Assembly (NCBI RefSeq): GCF_014648695.1
Contig: NZ_BMRP01000010.1
Coordinates: 62,001 to 126,000 of the forward strand
Direction: 5' to 3'
Source: Streptomyces albospinus
GTDB taxonomy: Bacteria; Actinomycetota; Actinomycetes; Streptomycetales; Streptomycetaceae
Length of the DNA stretch: 64,000 bases
Shown here in pieces: positions 26,731 through 35,797 of this stretch. Both the position numbers and the translations under genes were made by a program. The notes beneath the pieces are model-generated. The model had not been told where the DNA came from, made no database searches, and saw only the letters and a list, made by a program, of their open reading frames with translations. The stretch's first letter is position 1, and the number at the start of each line of letters is the position of its first letter.

Positions 26731-26957
26731 GTGCCTTCCCGTCATCCGCTCCCCGAACCGCTCGGGACATCTCGCGACGGTATGCCGGTGCGCTGACGGA
26801 AGAGAACGCCGTCGGTCACCCTTCGGCGGCCCTCCCCGCGTCCGCCCCGTCCCGCGTTCCACGGAAGGTGCGGTTCCAGCCGGGCCCACCCCGTGCCCGC
26901 AAGTTCCCCCCGCCCCATAGGGGACGCAACGTGACGCCGGGGAGCACTTCCTGTATC

Positions 26958-26999
26958 GGCTGCTAGGGGGCAGCCACAGCAACGGACGTGGAGCCGTTG
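26958..26999. repeat. Two adjacent inverted repeats upstream of the UbiX operon
   Basis: Perfect 6-base arms GGCTGC/GCAGCC (26958-26975, loop of 6) are followed at once by CAACGG/CCGTTG (26980-26999, loop of 8). They lie 68 bases before the small ORF at 27067. They could be an attenuator-like hairpin pair or an operator. No T-run follows. Confidence 0.35.
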
Positions 27000-27066
27000 C
27001 CGGATGCTGATATCCGCCCATGCGTCCATCCCATCCACCCTGCTGGACAGTCGGTGAGGTTGTGTC

Positions 27067-27300
27067 ATGAGCAATCGGCCCAGCGCCAAGAAGCACATCA
27101 GGAGTCGCAGCCCGGTCGAGGCGCTGGACTGCGTGCTCCGTCAGGGAGCTGACAAGCCCCGCAGCACCGCATTCCCCGAGGACGTCTCCGCCGACCTGCA
27201 TCGGCGCGTGCTGGATCTCCGGTACGACGGGCACCCCGACCCGCCCGATGGCACGCACCGGACCCGGGCGGGCTCGGTGGGCCCCACCCATGGACGGTGA
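27067..27300 (+). CDS. Small hypothetical protein upstream of UbiX
   Basis: This open frame has 77 codons and a plausible ribosome site (GGTGAGG, 7 bases before ATG), and its end overlaps the chosen UbiX start. No family is recognised. The first 55 residues look like ordinary protein, and the tail is Pro/Arg/Gly-rich. It could be a real coupling leader peptide or chance. Confidence 0.35.
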   Translation: MSNRPSAKKHIRSRSPVEALDCVLRQGADKPRSTAFPEDVSADLHRRVLDLRYDGHPDPPDGTHRTRAGSVGPTHGR

Positions 27301-28012
27301 CCCGTTGGTGCACGCACCGCCACCCGACGGCGTATGCACCGGCAACGGCAGTGCCCTGCGGCCGGAGCCCGCCGCCTCCGACGCCCAACCGCTCGTGGTG
27401 GGCATCAGCGGCGGCACCGGGATCGTCTACGGGATCCGGATGCTCCAGGCGCTGCGCGCTGGCGGTGTGCCGACCCATCTGGTGTTCTCCCGCGGGGCGC
27501 GGCTGACGCTGCCCCACGAGTGCGGTCTGACCGTGCGGGACGTACTGGCGCTGGCGGACGTGCACCACCACCCCGACGACATGGCGGCGGCGGTCTCCAG
27601 CGGCTCCTTCCGCACCCGGGGCATGGTGGTGGCCCCCTGCTCGGTGAAGTCGCTGGCGCAGATCGCCACCGGCGTGTGCGACACCCTGTTGGCCCGCGCC
27701 GCCGACGTGACGCTCAAGGAGCGGCGCCGACTGGTGCTGATGGTCCGCGAAACGCCGCTCACCCTGACACACCTGCGCAACATGGCCACGGTCACCGAGA
27801 ACGGCGCGATCATCGCCCCGCCGGTTCCGGCCTTCTACATCCGCCCCCGGACACTCGACGACGTCATCGACCAGAGCGTGGGCCGCGTGCTGGACCTGTT
27901 CGGCATCGACACCGGCTCCTTTGCCCGCTGGCGCCGGCCGGACGCCTCCCAGCCGGCCACCCATCCACTCCCTGAACGAGGAGACCGGCCATGCGAGTCG
28001 GCGCTTTCCTGA
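27290..28012 (+). CDS. UbiX-family flavin prenyltransferase
   Basis: This enzyme makes prenylated FMN, the cofactor of UbiD enzymes. It has VVGISGGTGIVYG near the N-terminus (normally GASG), APCSVKSLAQIATG, and RETPLTLTHLRNM, which are the family's FMN and dimethylallyl phosphate binding segments. The ATG at 27290 follows GGTGGG and gives 240 residues with a 45-residue extra N-terminal lead. The ATG at 27248 would be longer still. It serves the UbiD at 7810, 18 kb away, which supports a single cluster. Its end overlaps the next gene by 22 bases. Confidence 0.9.
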   Translation: MDGDPLVHAPPPDGVCTGNGSALRPEPAASDAQPLVVGISGGTGIVYGIRMLQALRAGGVPTHLVFSRGARLTLPHECGLTVRDVLALADVHHHPDDMAAAVSSGSFRTRGMVVAPCSVKSLAQIATGVCDTLLARAADVTLKERRRLVLMVRETPLTLTHLRNMATVTENGAIIAPPVPAFYIRPRTLDDVIDQSVGRVLDLFGIDTGSFARWRRPDASQPATHPLPERGDRPCESALS

Positions 28013-29163
28013 TCAACTCCCACCCACCGGAGCGGAGCATCGCCGAGGGGCACCAGCTGGACCTGGAGCAGATCCGGTTCCTTGAGCAGGCCGGCCTGAG
28101 CGAGGTGTGGATCGGGGAACACTTCACCGCCCGGTGGTCGCCGTGCCCCGCCCCCGACCTGCTCATCGCCCAGGCGCTGACGCAGACCTCGCGGATCCGG
28201 CTGGGACCGCTGGGCCATCTGCTGCCCTACCACCACCCCGTCGAACTGGCCCACCGCGCCGCCTACCTCGACCACCTCGGGGGCGGCCGTTACCAGTTCG
28301 GCGCGGCCATCAGCGCCCTGCCCACGGACCGCCAACTCTTCGCGATCGACAGTCAACCCGGCCTCAACCGCGAGATGACCTTCGAAGCACTCGACATCAT
28401 CGACCGGCTGTGGACCCAGGGCCCGCAACCCTACTCAGGCCGCTTCTGGACCCACGGCGTGCCCTCCAGCCCGTTGCCCGGCCTCGGCTACCACCTGCGG
28501 CCGTATCAGCAGCCGCACCCTCCCATCGCCATCGCGGGCCTGACCGCCGGTTCCGCCAACCACCGCCTCGCCGGTGCGCGCGGCTACCTGCCCGTCAGCC
28601 TCTGCGTCACGCCGGACAACACCCAACTCGCCCAGCACTTCCCTACCGTGGCGGAAGGCGCCGCCGACTCCGGCCGCACCGCCGACCGCGACACCTGGCG
28701 GATCATCCGGGACGTACTGATCGCCCCCACCGACGGCGAAGCCCGTGACCTGGCCCGGAACAGCGCGATGGCCCGATGCTGGCAGGAGTTCCTGCTTCCG
28801 CTCTATCTGCACGTGGGACTCGGCCCGCTCCTCGGCGCGCTGCCGGACGGGCACACCGTGCCCGAGGATCGCATCGACCTCGACCATCTGATCGACCACC
28901 TGTGGCTGGTCGGCTCGCCCCGCACCGTCCGTGACAAGATCAGCCGGCTCCAGCACGACACCGGCGGCTTCGGCACCCTGCTGCTCACCTGCTACGACAC
29001 CGCCGACCAGCAGGAGACCTGGCAGCGCTCCGTGAAACTCCTCATGGAGGAGGTGCTGCCCGGGCGAACGTCACCGCGGCGTCGTGACATTGCAGGGGAC
29101 CCGGGCGTACGACCGGGCTCGGACACCGACCAGCGCCCCGCTCACCGCCGTACCGCCTGCTGA
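27991..29163 (+). CDS. Luciferase-like (LLM) flavin-dependent monooxygenase
   Basis: The 390-residue protein starts MRVGAFLINSHPPE and has SEVWIGEHF, RIRLGPLGHLLPYHHPVELA and LVGSPRTVRDKI, typical of bacterial luciferase-fold monooxygenases such as limonene monooxygenase-type proteins. It needs reduced FMN from a partner reductase, which is not seen nearby. GAGGAG lies 7 bases upstream. It overlaps the UbiX gene and is clearly co-expressed. The oxidised substrate is unknown. Confidence 0.85.
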   Translation: MRVGAFLINSHPPERSIAEGHQLDLEQIRFLEQAGLSEVWIGEHFTARWSPCPAPDLLIAQALTQTSRIRLGPLGHLLPYHHPVELAHRAAYLDHLGGGRYQFGAAISALPTDRQLFAIDSQPGLNREMTFEALDIIDRLWTQGPQPYSGRFWTHGVPSSPLPGLGYHLRPYQQPHPPIAIAGLTAGSANHRLAGARGYLPVSLCVTPDNTQLAQHFPTVAEGAADSGRTADRDTWRIIRDVLIAPTDGEARDLARNSAMARCWQEFLLPLYLHVGLGPLLGALPDGHTVPEDRIDLDHLIDHLWLVGSPRTVRDKISRLQHDTGGFGTLLLTCYDTADQQETWQRSVKLLMEEVLPGRTSPRRRDIAGDPGVRPGSDTDQRPAHRRTAC

Positions 29164-29408
29164 CCGAACCTCCTCCGGCGTCCTCGCCTTCGGCCTGCCG
29201 GTGGCCCATCTCGGCGCCCCGGAGCTGACGTTCGGCGGAGTGGGCGAGCGCGGGCCGGGCCGCTGCCACGGCGAGTACTCGATCGACACCTTCAGCCGCA
29301 CCGAGGCGGCGCGGGACAAGCCGCTCCGTCGACGATGCCCGTGGGGCGACCCTGTACGCACACTCCATCCCCATGACCACGGACCTCGTCGCCGGACATC
29401 CCACGGTG

Positions 29409-30350
29409 TCACCTCCGCTCGGGGAGCCGCGATTCCAGATAGACGACCACCGCCACCGAGCACACGGTCAGTGCCGCGCCCACCAACTCGCCCGGGCTCA
29501 GGGCCTCGTGCAGCAGGAACCAGCTCACGATCACGCCGACGACGGGATTGACGTAGGCGTAGGTGGCGACGAGAGACGGGGGATGGTTCGCGGCCAGCCA
29601 GGCGAACGCGGTGTACGCCAGCAGCGTCGCCCCTGCCGTCAGGTAGGCGAAGGCCCATAACGAGTCGGCCGACAGTCCGCCGACGTCCAGGTGTCGCCAC
29701 TCGCCGGCCGGTCCGGACAGTGCGACGCACAGTGCGCCGACGACGAGGAGTTGGACCGCGGTGTTGCGGAGTGGTTCCGGGGGGCGCGGTACCCGGGAGG
29801 CATAGAACGTTCCGGCGGCCTCCATGATCGCGGCCACCACCATGATTCCCATCCACATCGGGGGGCTGCTCTGCGCGCCCTGGAGGATCACCATGGCGGA
29901 TCCGCCGAACCCGAAGACCACCGCGATCCACAGTGCGGCAGCCACCCGTTCGCCGTGCGCCACCCGCAGGCAGACCACCCACAGCGGTACGGAGCCGATG
30001 ACCAGTGCGGCGGTTCCGGCCGGTACCTCGCGCTCCGCCACCGCGGTGAGGGCGATCGCGCCCAGCACCAGGACGCCGATGAGCGAGGCTCCCAGGAACT
30101 GCGCCCCACTGACCCGCAGCGGCCGGTCGGCCGGGCGGCAAAGGCGTATCCAGACGCAGAGCACTCCGCCGCAGAGCAGACAGCGGACGCCCATGGACAG
30201 CACAGGAGGGGCGGTGCGCAGCAGCACCTGGTAGGCGGGGAAGGTGCCGCCCCAGGCGAGATAGACGCAGATCAGCGCGGCCCAGGTGAGCCACAGCCGG
30301 TTGCGCGGCTGCGTCGGTACAGGTGGCGGGGTCAGGGTTTGCTGCTTCAC
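29409..30350 (-). CDS. EamA/DMT-family transporter
   Basis: The 313-residue protein has ten hydrophobic segments in two EamA repeats, with the lead YLAWGGTFPAYQVLL and the second-repeat NPVVGVIVSW. Such proteins export metabolites or amino acids, and here it is probably a cluster exporter. The GTG start lies one base after the SDR stop, so both are in one leftward operon. The leucine in DSLWAF (bases 29658-29660) is a TTA codon. Confidence 0.85.
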   Translation of the reverse strand: MKQQTLTPPPVPTQPRNRLWLTWAALICVYLAWGGTFPAYQVLLRTAPPVLSMGVRCLLCGGVLCVWIRLCRPADRPLRVSGAQFLGASLIGVLVLGAIALTAVAEREVPAGTAALVIGSVPLWVVCLRVAHGERVAAALWIAVVFGFGGSAMVILQGAQSSPPMWMGIMVVAAIMEAAGTFYASRVPRPPEPLRNTAVQLLVVGALCVALSGPAGEWRHLDVGGLSADSLWAFAYLTAGATLLAYTAFAWLAANHPPSLVATYAYVNPVVGVIVSWFLLHEALSPGELVGAALTVCSVAVVVYLESRLPERR

Positions 30351-30351
30351 C

Positions 30352-31125
30352 TCAGATCGCCTTCGCAGTGATGCCCCCGTCGAGCACGATCGTCTGCCCG
30401 GTGATCCAGGAGGACTCCGAACCGAGGAGGAAGACCGCCAGCGAGGCGACGTCCTGCGGGGTCCCCAGCCGGCCCATGGGGAACTCCCGGGTCACCTCCT
30501 CCTCGCGGCCATCGAAGATGATCTTGGCGAAGTCGGTCCGTACCACGGAAGGGGCGATCGCATTGACCCGGACGCCCGGGGCCAACTCGTGCGAGAGCTG
30601 CCGGGTGAGCTGGACCATGGCGTACTTGCTCGCGTTGTACGCGCCGGTGCGCACGGAGTTGCGCAGAGCGCTGGCGGACGCCGTGTTGAGGACCACCCCG
30701 CCGTGCCGGCACATCCAGCGGTTCCAGACCTCCTGCACCCAGCCCAGCACCGAGACCAGGTTGACCTGGAAGATCTTGGTGACCGCGCCGAGGTCGACAT
30801 CCATCAGTGGTCCGACGCCGGGGTTCGTCCCGGCGTTGTTGACGAGGTAGTCGATCCGGCCGAACGACTGCAGCGTGGCGGTGACCGCGGCCGACCGGTG
30901 CCCGGGGTCGTCGCTGCGCCCGGCGACGGTGATCACCCGGCCCGGACAGCCGAGTCGGCGACCCGCCTCCTCCAGGGTGTCGGGCGTGCGCGCCGTCAGG
31001 CAGACCCGCGCGCCCCGCTTCAGCAGGGATTTGGCCACGGCGTAACCGATGCCCCGGCTGCCTCCGTTGATCAGGGCCACCGGCCCGTCCGCCGGGAGCG
31101 CGGTCCCGTCCTTCTCCCAGTTCAC
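30352..31125 (-). CDS. SDR-family oxidoreductase
   Basis: This classical SDR of 257 residues has NGGSRGIG, NNAG, a catalytic YNASK and the C-terminal LDGGITAKAI. It differs from the FabG at 6925 and may oxidise or reduce a hydroxyl/keto group of the product or precursor. The GTG start overlaps the stop of the aminotransferase fragment (GTGA), so translation is coupled to that fragment. The much longer open frame upstream is only a shadow of the acyl-CoA dehydrogenase gene region. Confidence 0.85.
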   Translation of the reverse strand: MNWEKDGTALPADGPVALINGGSRGIGYAVAKSLLKRGARVCLTARTPDTLEEAGRRLGCPGRVITVAGRSDDPGHRSAAVTATLQSFGRIDYLVNNAGTNPGVGPLMDVDLGAVTKIFQVNLVSVLGWVQEVWNRWMCRHGGVVLNTASASALRNSVRTGAYNASKYAMVQLTRQLSHELAPGVRVNAIAPSVVRTDFAKIIFDGREEEVTREFPMGRLGTPQDVASLAVFLLGSESSWITGQTIVLDGGITAKAI

Positions 31126-31463
31126 GCGTCCGCCCCGCCCCTCGCGCTCTGCCGACCCACCGCGGCCAGGCTTTCGTCGAGGATGTCCATGGAGCAGGCG
31201 TGCAGCATCCGGGGTGCCTGCTCCCGCACGGCCGCTACCACGCTCGGGGGTGTGTGCCCGGCGTTCAGTACGCCGAGGCCGCCGGCGAAGTCGATGTACC
31301 GGTTGCCGTCCACGTCCGTCAGGAAGCAGTCCTGCCCCGAACTCGCGTAGACGGGTGCGACGGAGAGGAGGCCGGCGGGGAGCGCGGCACGCCGCCGTTC
31401 GTCCAGTAATCGGCTCCGCGGTCCGGGGATCCCGGCGTCGACGGACGGGTGGGTCGGGCTCAT
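31122..31463 (-). pseudogene. N-terminal fragment of a class III aminotransferase
   Basis: The 113-codon frame has the 4-aminobutyrate-type aminotransferase start (DCFLTDVDGNRYIDFAGGLG, VLNAGHTPPSVV) but ends before the PLP-lysine domain. The last 25 residues do not match the family. AGGAGG precedes the ATG at good spacing, and the stop overlaps the SDR start, so the frame is probably still translated. A deletion appears to have joined the truncated gene to the SDR. Leu19 is a TTA codon. Confidence 0.7.
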
Positions 31464-31592
31464 TGCGGTTTCCTCCTCGAAGGCGGACGGTCGTGGTCAG
31501 GGGTGCGCAGCGGGCGTGGCCGGGTCGACCGGTGCGTGGCGTCAGGCATGCGGTCGGCGCACCGTGGTGGTGGCGAGGCCGTGCGGCGGGCG

Positions 31593-32909
31593 CTAGCGAA
31601 CCGCCCCGCGAACGAACTCCTGGCCCGCGGTGGCGCGCAGGGCGTCGTGGACCCCGTCGGCGTAGGTGAAACCCAGCAGGTCCCGAAGTGTTTTGCCGAC
31701 ATGGTTGTCCCGTTGGAACACCTCGGCCCCGGCGAGCGGCATCAGTTCCGAGACCACCGTGCGCGCGGTGTCGACGCCGTGGGCCTTGGCGCCGGCCGCC
31801 CAGGCGTGTGCGGCGGGCGTTGCCGGGTCGTGCTGCGCCACACTCGTGAGGGTGGCCAGTACGGCGGACTGGATGGCCAGGTGGGCGCGGCCCAGTTGTT
31901 CCAGCGCCGAGTCGCGGGGTCGCCTGATGGTCCCGTCGACGAGGCGGCGGTGGATCCGGTCGGCCACGTAGTCGAATACCGCGGCGGCGCCGCCGAGCGC
32001 GGTCATCGCGACCATCGGCCGGTAGTAGTCGAAGTGGGCATGGAAGATCGCCGCGGTGTCGCCCTTGCCGTCGTGCCCGGGAAGCACCGCGTGGTGGGGC
32101 AGGAGCACGTCGTCGAAGTCGAGTTGGCCCCAGGACCAGCCCGCCAGTCCGCTCGGCCGCAGCGGGGTGCGCACCAGTCCGGGTGTGTCGGCGGGGAGGA
32201 CGACAGCGCGCATCGGTACCCGGGCGGCCCTCCCCGCTGGGCCGTGCCCGTTGGGGGTGTCCGCGTCGCGGAAGTCCGCGGCGTCCCCGTCGCGGGCGAA
32301 CACGACGAAAACGACGGCCTCTTCGATCCGGCTGATGAAGCGTTTCCGACCGCGTATCCGCAGTCCCTCGGAAGTGCGGCAGACGGTGGTCCGCAACTGC
32401 CGGATGTTCGTCCCGCCGGTTGCCTCGGTGACAGCGATGCCGACCAGTCCTCCGGCGAGCATGGCCGGAATCCAGTCCGCCTTCTGCTGTTCGCTGCCGT
32501 GTTGCACGATGAGCTGTCCGTGACCGGTGTGGGCGCTGTCCCGCAGATCGACGTCGTGGTACCCGCACACGAACTGTGCCAGTGCCTGGGTGAGCGGCTG
32601 CGCACCGCGTCCGCCCAGTTCGACGGGCACGTCCAGGCCCTCCATCCCGTATCCGGCAAGGTTCCTCTTGACGGCGCCCAGGTCAGCGATCACTCCCCAC
32701 TCGTCCCGCGGCACCTGGGGTAGCGACGTGACGAGAATCCGGTGCAGCTCGCCGACCCGGCTCCATTCGTCCGGGGGCAACCGGCCCGCCATCGCCCGGG
32801 CGGGCCGCAGCCAGGCCAGGGGAGAGGCAGGGACGTTGCCCGGCGCCGGCATGTCGAAGTCGCCGTGTCCGGCCGCGGAACGGTCGTCGACGGGTCGGGT
32901 GCGGATCAC
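31593..32909 (-). CDS. Acyl-CoA dehydrogenase family protein
   Basis: The 438-residue flavoprotein has the acyl-CoA dehydrogenase order: an N-terminal helical part with GLDVPVELGGRG, GIAVTEATGGTN in the middle domain, and a C-terminal four-helix domain with DYVADRIHRR and AEVFQRDNHVG. It may introduce a double bond into an acyl-ACP or acyl-CoA intermediate, or act in N-oxidation as some family members do. The GTG start at 32909 has GGAGGTAC just upstream. Confidence 0.82.
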   Translation of the reverse strand: MIRTRPVDDRSAAGHGDFDMPAPGNVPASPLAWLRPARAMAGRLPPDEWSRVGELHRILVTSLPQVPRDEWGVIADLGAVKRNLAGYGMEGLDVPVELGGRGAQPLTQALAQFVCGYHDVDLRDSAHTGHGQLIVQHGSEQQKADWIPAMLAGGLVGIAVTEATGGTNIRQLRTTVCRTSEGLRIRGRKRFISRIEEAVVFVVFARDGDAADFRDADTPNGHGPAGRAARVPMRAVVLPADTPGLVRTPLRPSGLAGWSWGQLDFDDVLLPHHAVLPGHDGKGDTAAIFHAHFDYYRPMVAMTALGGAAAVFDYVADRIHRRLVDGTIRRPRDSALEQLGRAHLAIQSAVLATLTSVAQHDPATPAAHAWAAGAKAHGVDTARTVVSELMPLAGAEVFQRDNHVGKTLRDLLGFTYADGVHDALRATAGQEFVRGAVR

Positions 32910-33037
32910 CGAAGTACCTCCGTTTCCATGGGACTTGTGGGTCCCGGGTGCAATCTCGTCGAGGGCACGTACCGGCGGAGGCGCCATGACTGGGGACCGG
33001 CGCGTGCGCAGGCGGGGGAGGGGAGAGGGAACCGGGG

Positions 33038-34552
33038 TCACGGCTCGTCGAGGTCGGCGCAGACGCGTTGCGCCGACCGCTGGGCTCTGCGGCCGGAGGC
33101 CGTGATTCCGAGGACGATGATGGCGCCCCCGATTCCGGCGATGACGTACCAGCTCGGCGCGGCGGCACGGGTGAACGAGCTGTTGATCACCGGGCCGGAT
33201 GCGGCGCCGGCGATGGCGCCGAAGACGGCCACCCCGAGGGACTGGCCCACCTGCCTGCTGGTGGAGGCGAGTGCTCCCGCAACTCCTGCTTGGCTGCGTG
33301 GCATTCCCGCCATCGCCGTGTTGTTGACCGGGGTGTTGGCGCCGCCGAAACCCAGACCCAGGACCGCGTACCCGATGAGCAGCGGCGTCGATGCGTCGGA
33401 GCCGATGACGCCGGCGGTGATCACCGCCGCACAGACGATGCTGGCGCCCGAGGTCGTCAGGGCGACGACCGTGCCACGCGTCCTCATCAGCCGGCCGGAC
33501 AGTTGGGCCCCGACCACGGTGCCGATGGCCATCGGCAGGGTGTACAGCCCGGCGCGGAAAGGTGAGTAGCCGCGGACATCCTGCAAATAGATGGTGTTGA
33601 GGAAGAGGAAGCCCCCGATGGCCGAATAGGTCAATACGGCGATGAGCATGGAGAGGGAGAAGGGGACACTGCGGAAGAACCGCAATTCGATGAGAGGGTC
33701 GGAGCGGCGCCGCTCGACCAGCCCCAGGGTGACCGAAGAAAGCACCACCACGGTCATGCCGACCTGGATCCGGACCGACCCCGGTCCGAGCCGTGTCCCT
33801 TCGACAATGGTGAAGACGACACCGGCGAGCAGGGTGAACACCAATGCCTGGCCGACGAGATCGGGCTTGCGGTAGAGGGGCGACCTGCTCTCCGGAATGA
33901 ACACCCGGGCGCAGACGGCGACTCCGAGGGCGATGGGTATGCCGGCCCAGAACACCGATCGCCATCCCCAGGTCTGCACCAGGAGGCCGCCGAGCACCGG
34001 CCCCGATGCCATGCCCAGCCCCACCGCGCCGCCCCAGATGCCGAACGCCCGAGCCTTTTCGCGCGGTTGGACGAAGACGTTGCTGACGATCGACATGCCG
34101 ACGGGGTTGAGCATGGAGGCACCGACCGCCTGGACGATGCGGAAGCCCACGAGCCATTCGGTGGCGGGGGCGAGGCTGCTGAGCAGCGACCCGAGGGCGA
34201 AGGTCACCAGTCCGACTTCGAAGACCCGCCGCCGCCCGAATCTGTCGCCCATCGATCCGCTGAGGATCAACAGTGACGCCAGGGTGATGAGATAGGAGTC
34301 GACGATCCATTGCAGCCCGGACACGCTCGGGTGGAACTGCGCGCGGATATCGGGCAGCGCCACGTTGACGATGGTGTTGTCCAGGTTCACCAGGAACGTA
34401 CTCATGCAGGCGATCGCCAGCACGAGCCGCCTCCTGGCGGGCGGCAGGGTGGTCGCGGGCCGGCCCCCGCCGTCGCCGCCCGCCTCCACGCCACCGGAAT
34501 CCGCACTCGGCCTTCCGGTCACGGCGACGTCATGCCTCCTGCGCTGAACCAT
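33038..34552 (-). CDS. MFS drug exporter, EmrB/QacA (DHA2) type
   Basis: The 504-residue, 14-segment transporter has the motif C-like GPVLGGLLV and motif A GSMGDRFGRRRVF, plus LDNTIVNVALP at the first segment, which is diagnostic of DHA2 antiporters. It probably gives self-resistance or exports the cluster product. The ATG at 34552 with GAGGAGC upstream is preferred over an extended frame at 34678. Confidence 0.9.
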   Translation of the reverse strand: MVQRRRHDVAVTGRPSADSGGVEAGGDGGGRPATTLPPARRRLVLAIACMSTFLVNLDNTIVNVALPDIRAQFHPSVSGLQWIVDSYLITLASLLILSGSMGDRFGRRRVFEVGLVTFALGSLLSSLAPATEWLVGFRIVQAVGASMLNPVGMSIVSNVFVQPREKARAFGIWGGAVGLGMASGPVLGGLLVQTWGWRSVFWAGIPIALGVAVCARVFIPESRSPLYRKPDLVGQALVFTLLAGVVFTIVEGTRLGPGSVRIQVGMTVVVLSSVTLGLVERRRSDPLIELRFFRSVPFSLSMLIAVLTYSAIGGFLFLNTIYLQDVRGYSPFRAGLYTLPMAIGTVVGAQLSGRLMRTRGTVVALTTSGASIVCAAVITAGVIGSDASTPLLIGYAVLGLGFGGANTPVNNTAMAGMPRSQAGVAGALASTSRQVGQSLGVAVFGAIAGAASGPVINSSFTRAAAPSWYVIAGIGGAIIVLGITASGRRAQRSAQRVCADLDEP

Positions 34553-34825
34553 GAAAAGCCAGCTCCTCGATTGCTTCGACGGCGCCGAAGGATGTCCAGC
34601 GGGCCGTGACTGCTCCGGCCCGGGGACGAGGTCGAGGATGGTGCTGCTGCCGGGGTGAAGCGGCGGCCGACCGGGCATCCGGTGGGATCACCCTGCACTT
34701 CACCCCGGCATCGGGCAACGACCGCTACCGGGCCTGTACGTGGGCCGAGGCCGCTGAAGGATTCCTCGGTCACGCCACACCCGACGTCCGGGAACGCCCT
34801 TCACATGACGCCGGCCCCCGTGCTG

Positions 34826-35797
34826 CTACCGCACGTGCTGACTGTCGTGGAAGCGGATGCGCAGGAGATGGCGGTCGTGATCGGTGAATGCCGTACGGGC
34901 ATGTACCGCACGGTGATTGTCGACGACGAGGAAGCTGTCGTCCTCCAGGGTCAACCGGACCTCGTGCGGTGCCTCGGCCAGAGCCGATTCCAGCATCTCC
35001 AGGGCGTCGCGCAGGTCCGGGTGGTCGTACTCGGGCAGTTCCGCCAAGCCCTTTTCGACGGTGTCCTTCCGCCACCGCAGCGTGTTCTGTTCGCCGAGTA
35101 TCGGAGCGAAGGTGTAGCGCTTCTCCTGGGCCTCACCGCTGTCGGTGTAGACCGACGGAATCCTGAAAGGCACGTGCAGGGCCTGGAGCACCTTCATCGC
35201 CCTTCGGCCTTCCGGGGTTTCACTCAGGAATTCCGTGATGTGGGCGTTCGCCCGCACCTTGTTCTCACCGCCTCCGCAGCGCGCCGCCCGCACTGCGTAC
35301 AAGAGGAAGTAGCGCTCCGGGTCGGGGTAGTACTGGGCGTCCGTGTGGTACTCCGCTTCGGAGTCCAGCTCCGAGTAGGTGGCGAAGTATTCGCCGCTCT
35401 TCGCGCGAGCCGTCACCGGCCACACGACCTGCTTCTGCCGGGGATCGGTACCGGTGGGATACCCCATCCCTACTGCGAGGCAGTAGAGGAGGACCCCTCG
35501 GTCATCGACGTCCAGGTGGTCCAGGTGCATTTTCCTGATGACGATGGCGCTGGCATCGCCGAGAAAGATGCCCTGTAACTTCTCGACCAGGTCGGCCAAT
35601 TCGGCAGAGCGGTTGAGCAGCGCCGCCCTGAGTTCGTCGGGTTGCGAGGACGGGGTGAGCAGCGTTCCAGCGACGGCGGACCCGAAGTGCTGCTCCAGTA
35701 CCTCAAGCAGCACCGGGAGATCCTCGCCCCATGCCGGGTCGATGTCGATCTCCTCGATCCCGTCCGCCAACAACCTGCCGGCCAGCTTCTCAGTCAT
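34826..35797 (-). CDS. TauD/clavaminate-synthase-like Fe(II)/2-oxoglutarate dioxygenase
   Basis: The 323-residue enzyme has a complete iron facial triad: His151 and Asp153 in EYHTDAQ, and His299 in VDNHRAVHAR, with downstream arginines in RIRF for 2-oxoglutarate. The N-terminal 130 residues include LPVLLEVLEQHFG and the helix MHLDHLDVDDRG, as in clavaminate-synthase-type members. These enzymes hydroxylate, desaturate or form isonitriles. Leu74 is a TTA codon. GGAG lies 9 bases before the ATG. The reaction is unknown. Confidence 0.85.
   Translation of the reverse strand: MTEKLAGRLLADGIEEIDIDPAWGEDLPVLLEVLEQHFGSAVAGTLLTPSSQPDELRAALLNRSAELADLVEKLQGIFLGDASAIVIRKMHLDHLDVDDRGVLLYCLAVGMGYPTGTDPRQKQVVWPVTARAKSGEYFATYSELDSEAEYHTDAQYYPDPERYFLLYAVRAARCGGGENKVRANAHITEFLSETPEGRRAMKVLQALHVPFRIPSVYTDSGEAQEKRYTFAPILGEQNTLRWRKDTVEKGLAELPEYDHPDLRDALEMLESALAEAPHEVRLTLEDDSFLVVDNHRAVHARTAFTDHDRHLLRIRFHDSQHVR

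Larger units (their letters stand above)
26498..27066. other. Intergenic zone with IS relic and hairpins
   Basis: No intact gene is present in this 569-base zone. It carries a transposase relic on the minus strand (26550-26730) and two inverted repeats close to the UbiX operon (26958-26975 and 26980-26999). Confidence 0.5.
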
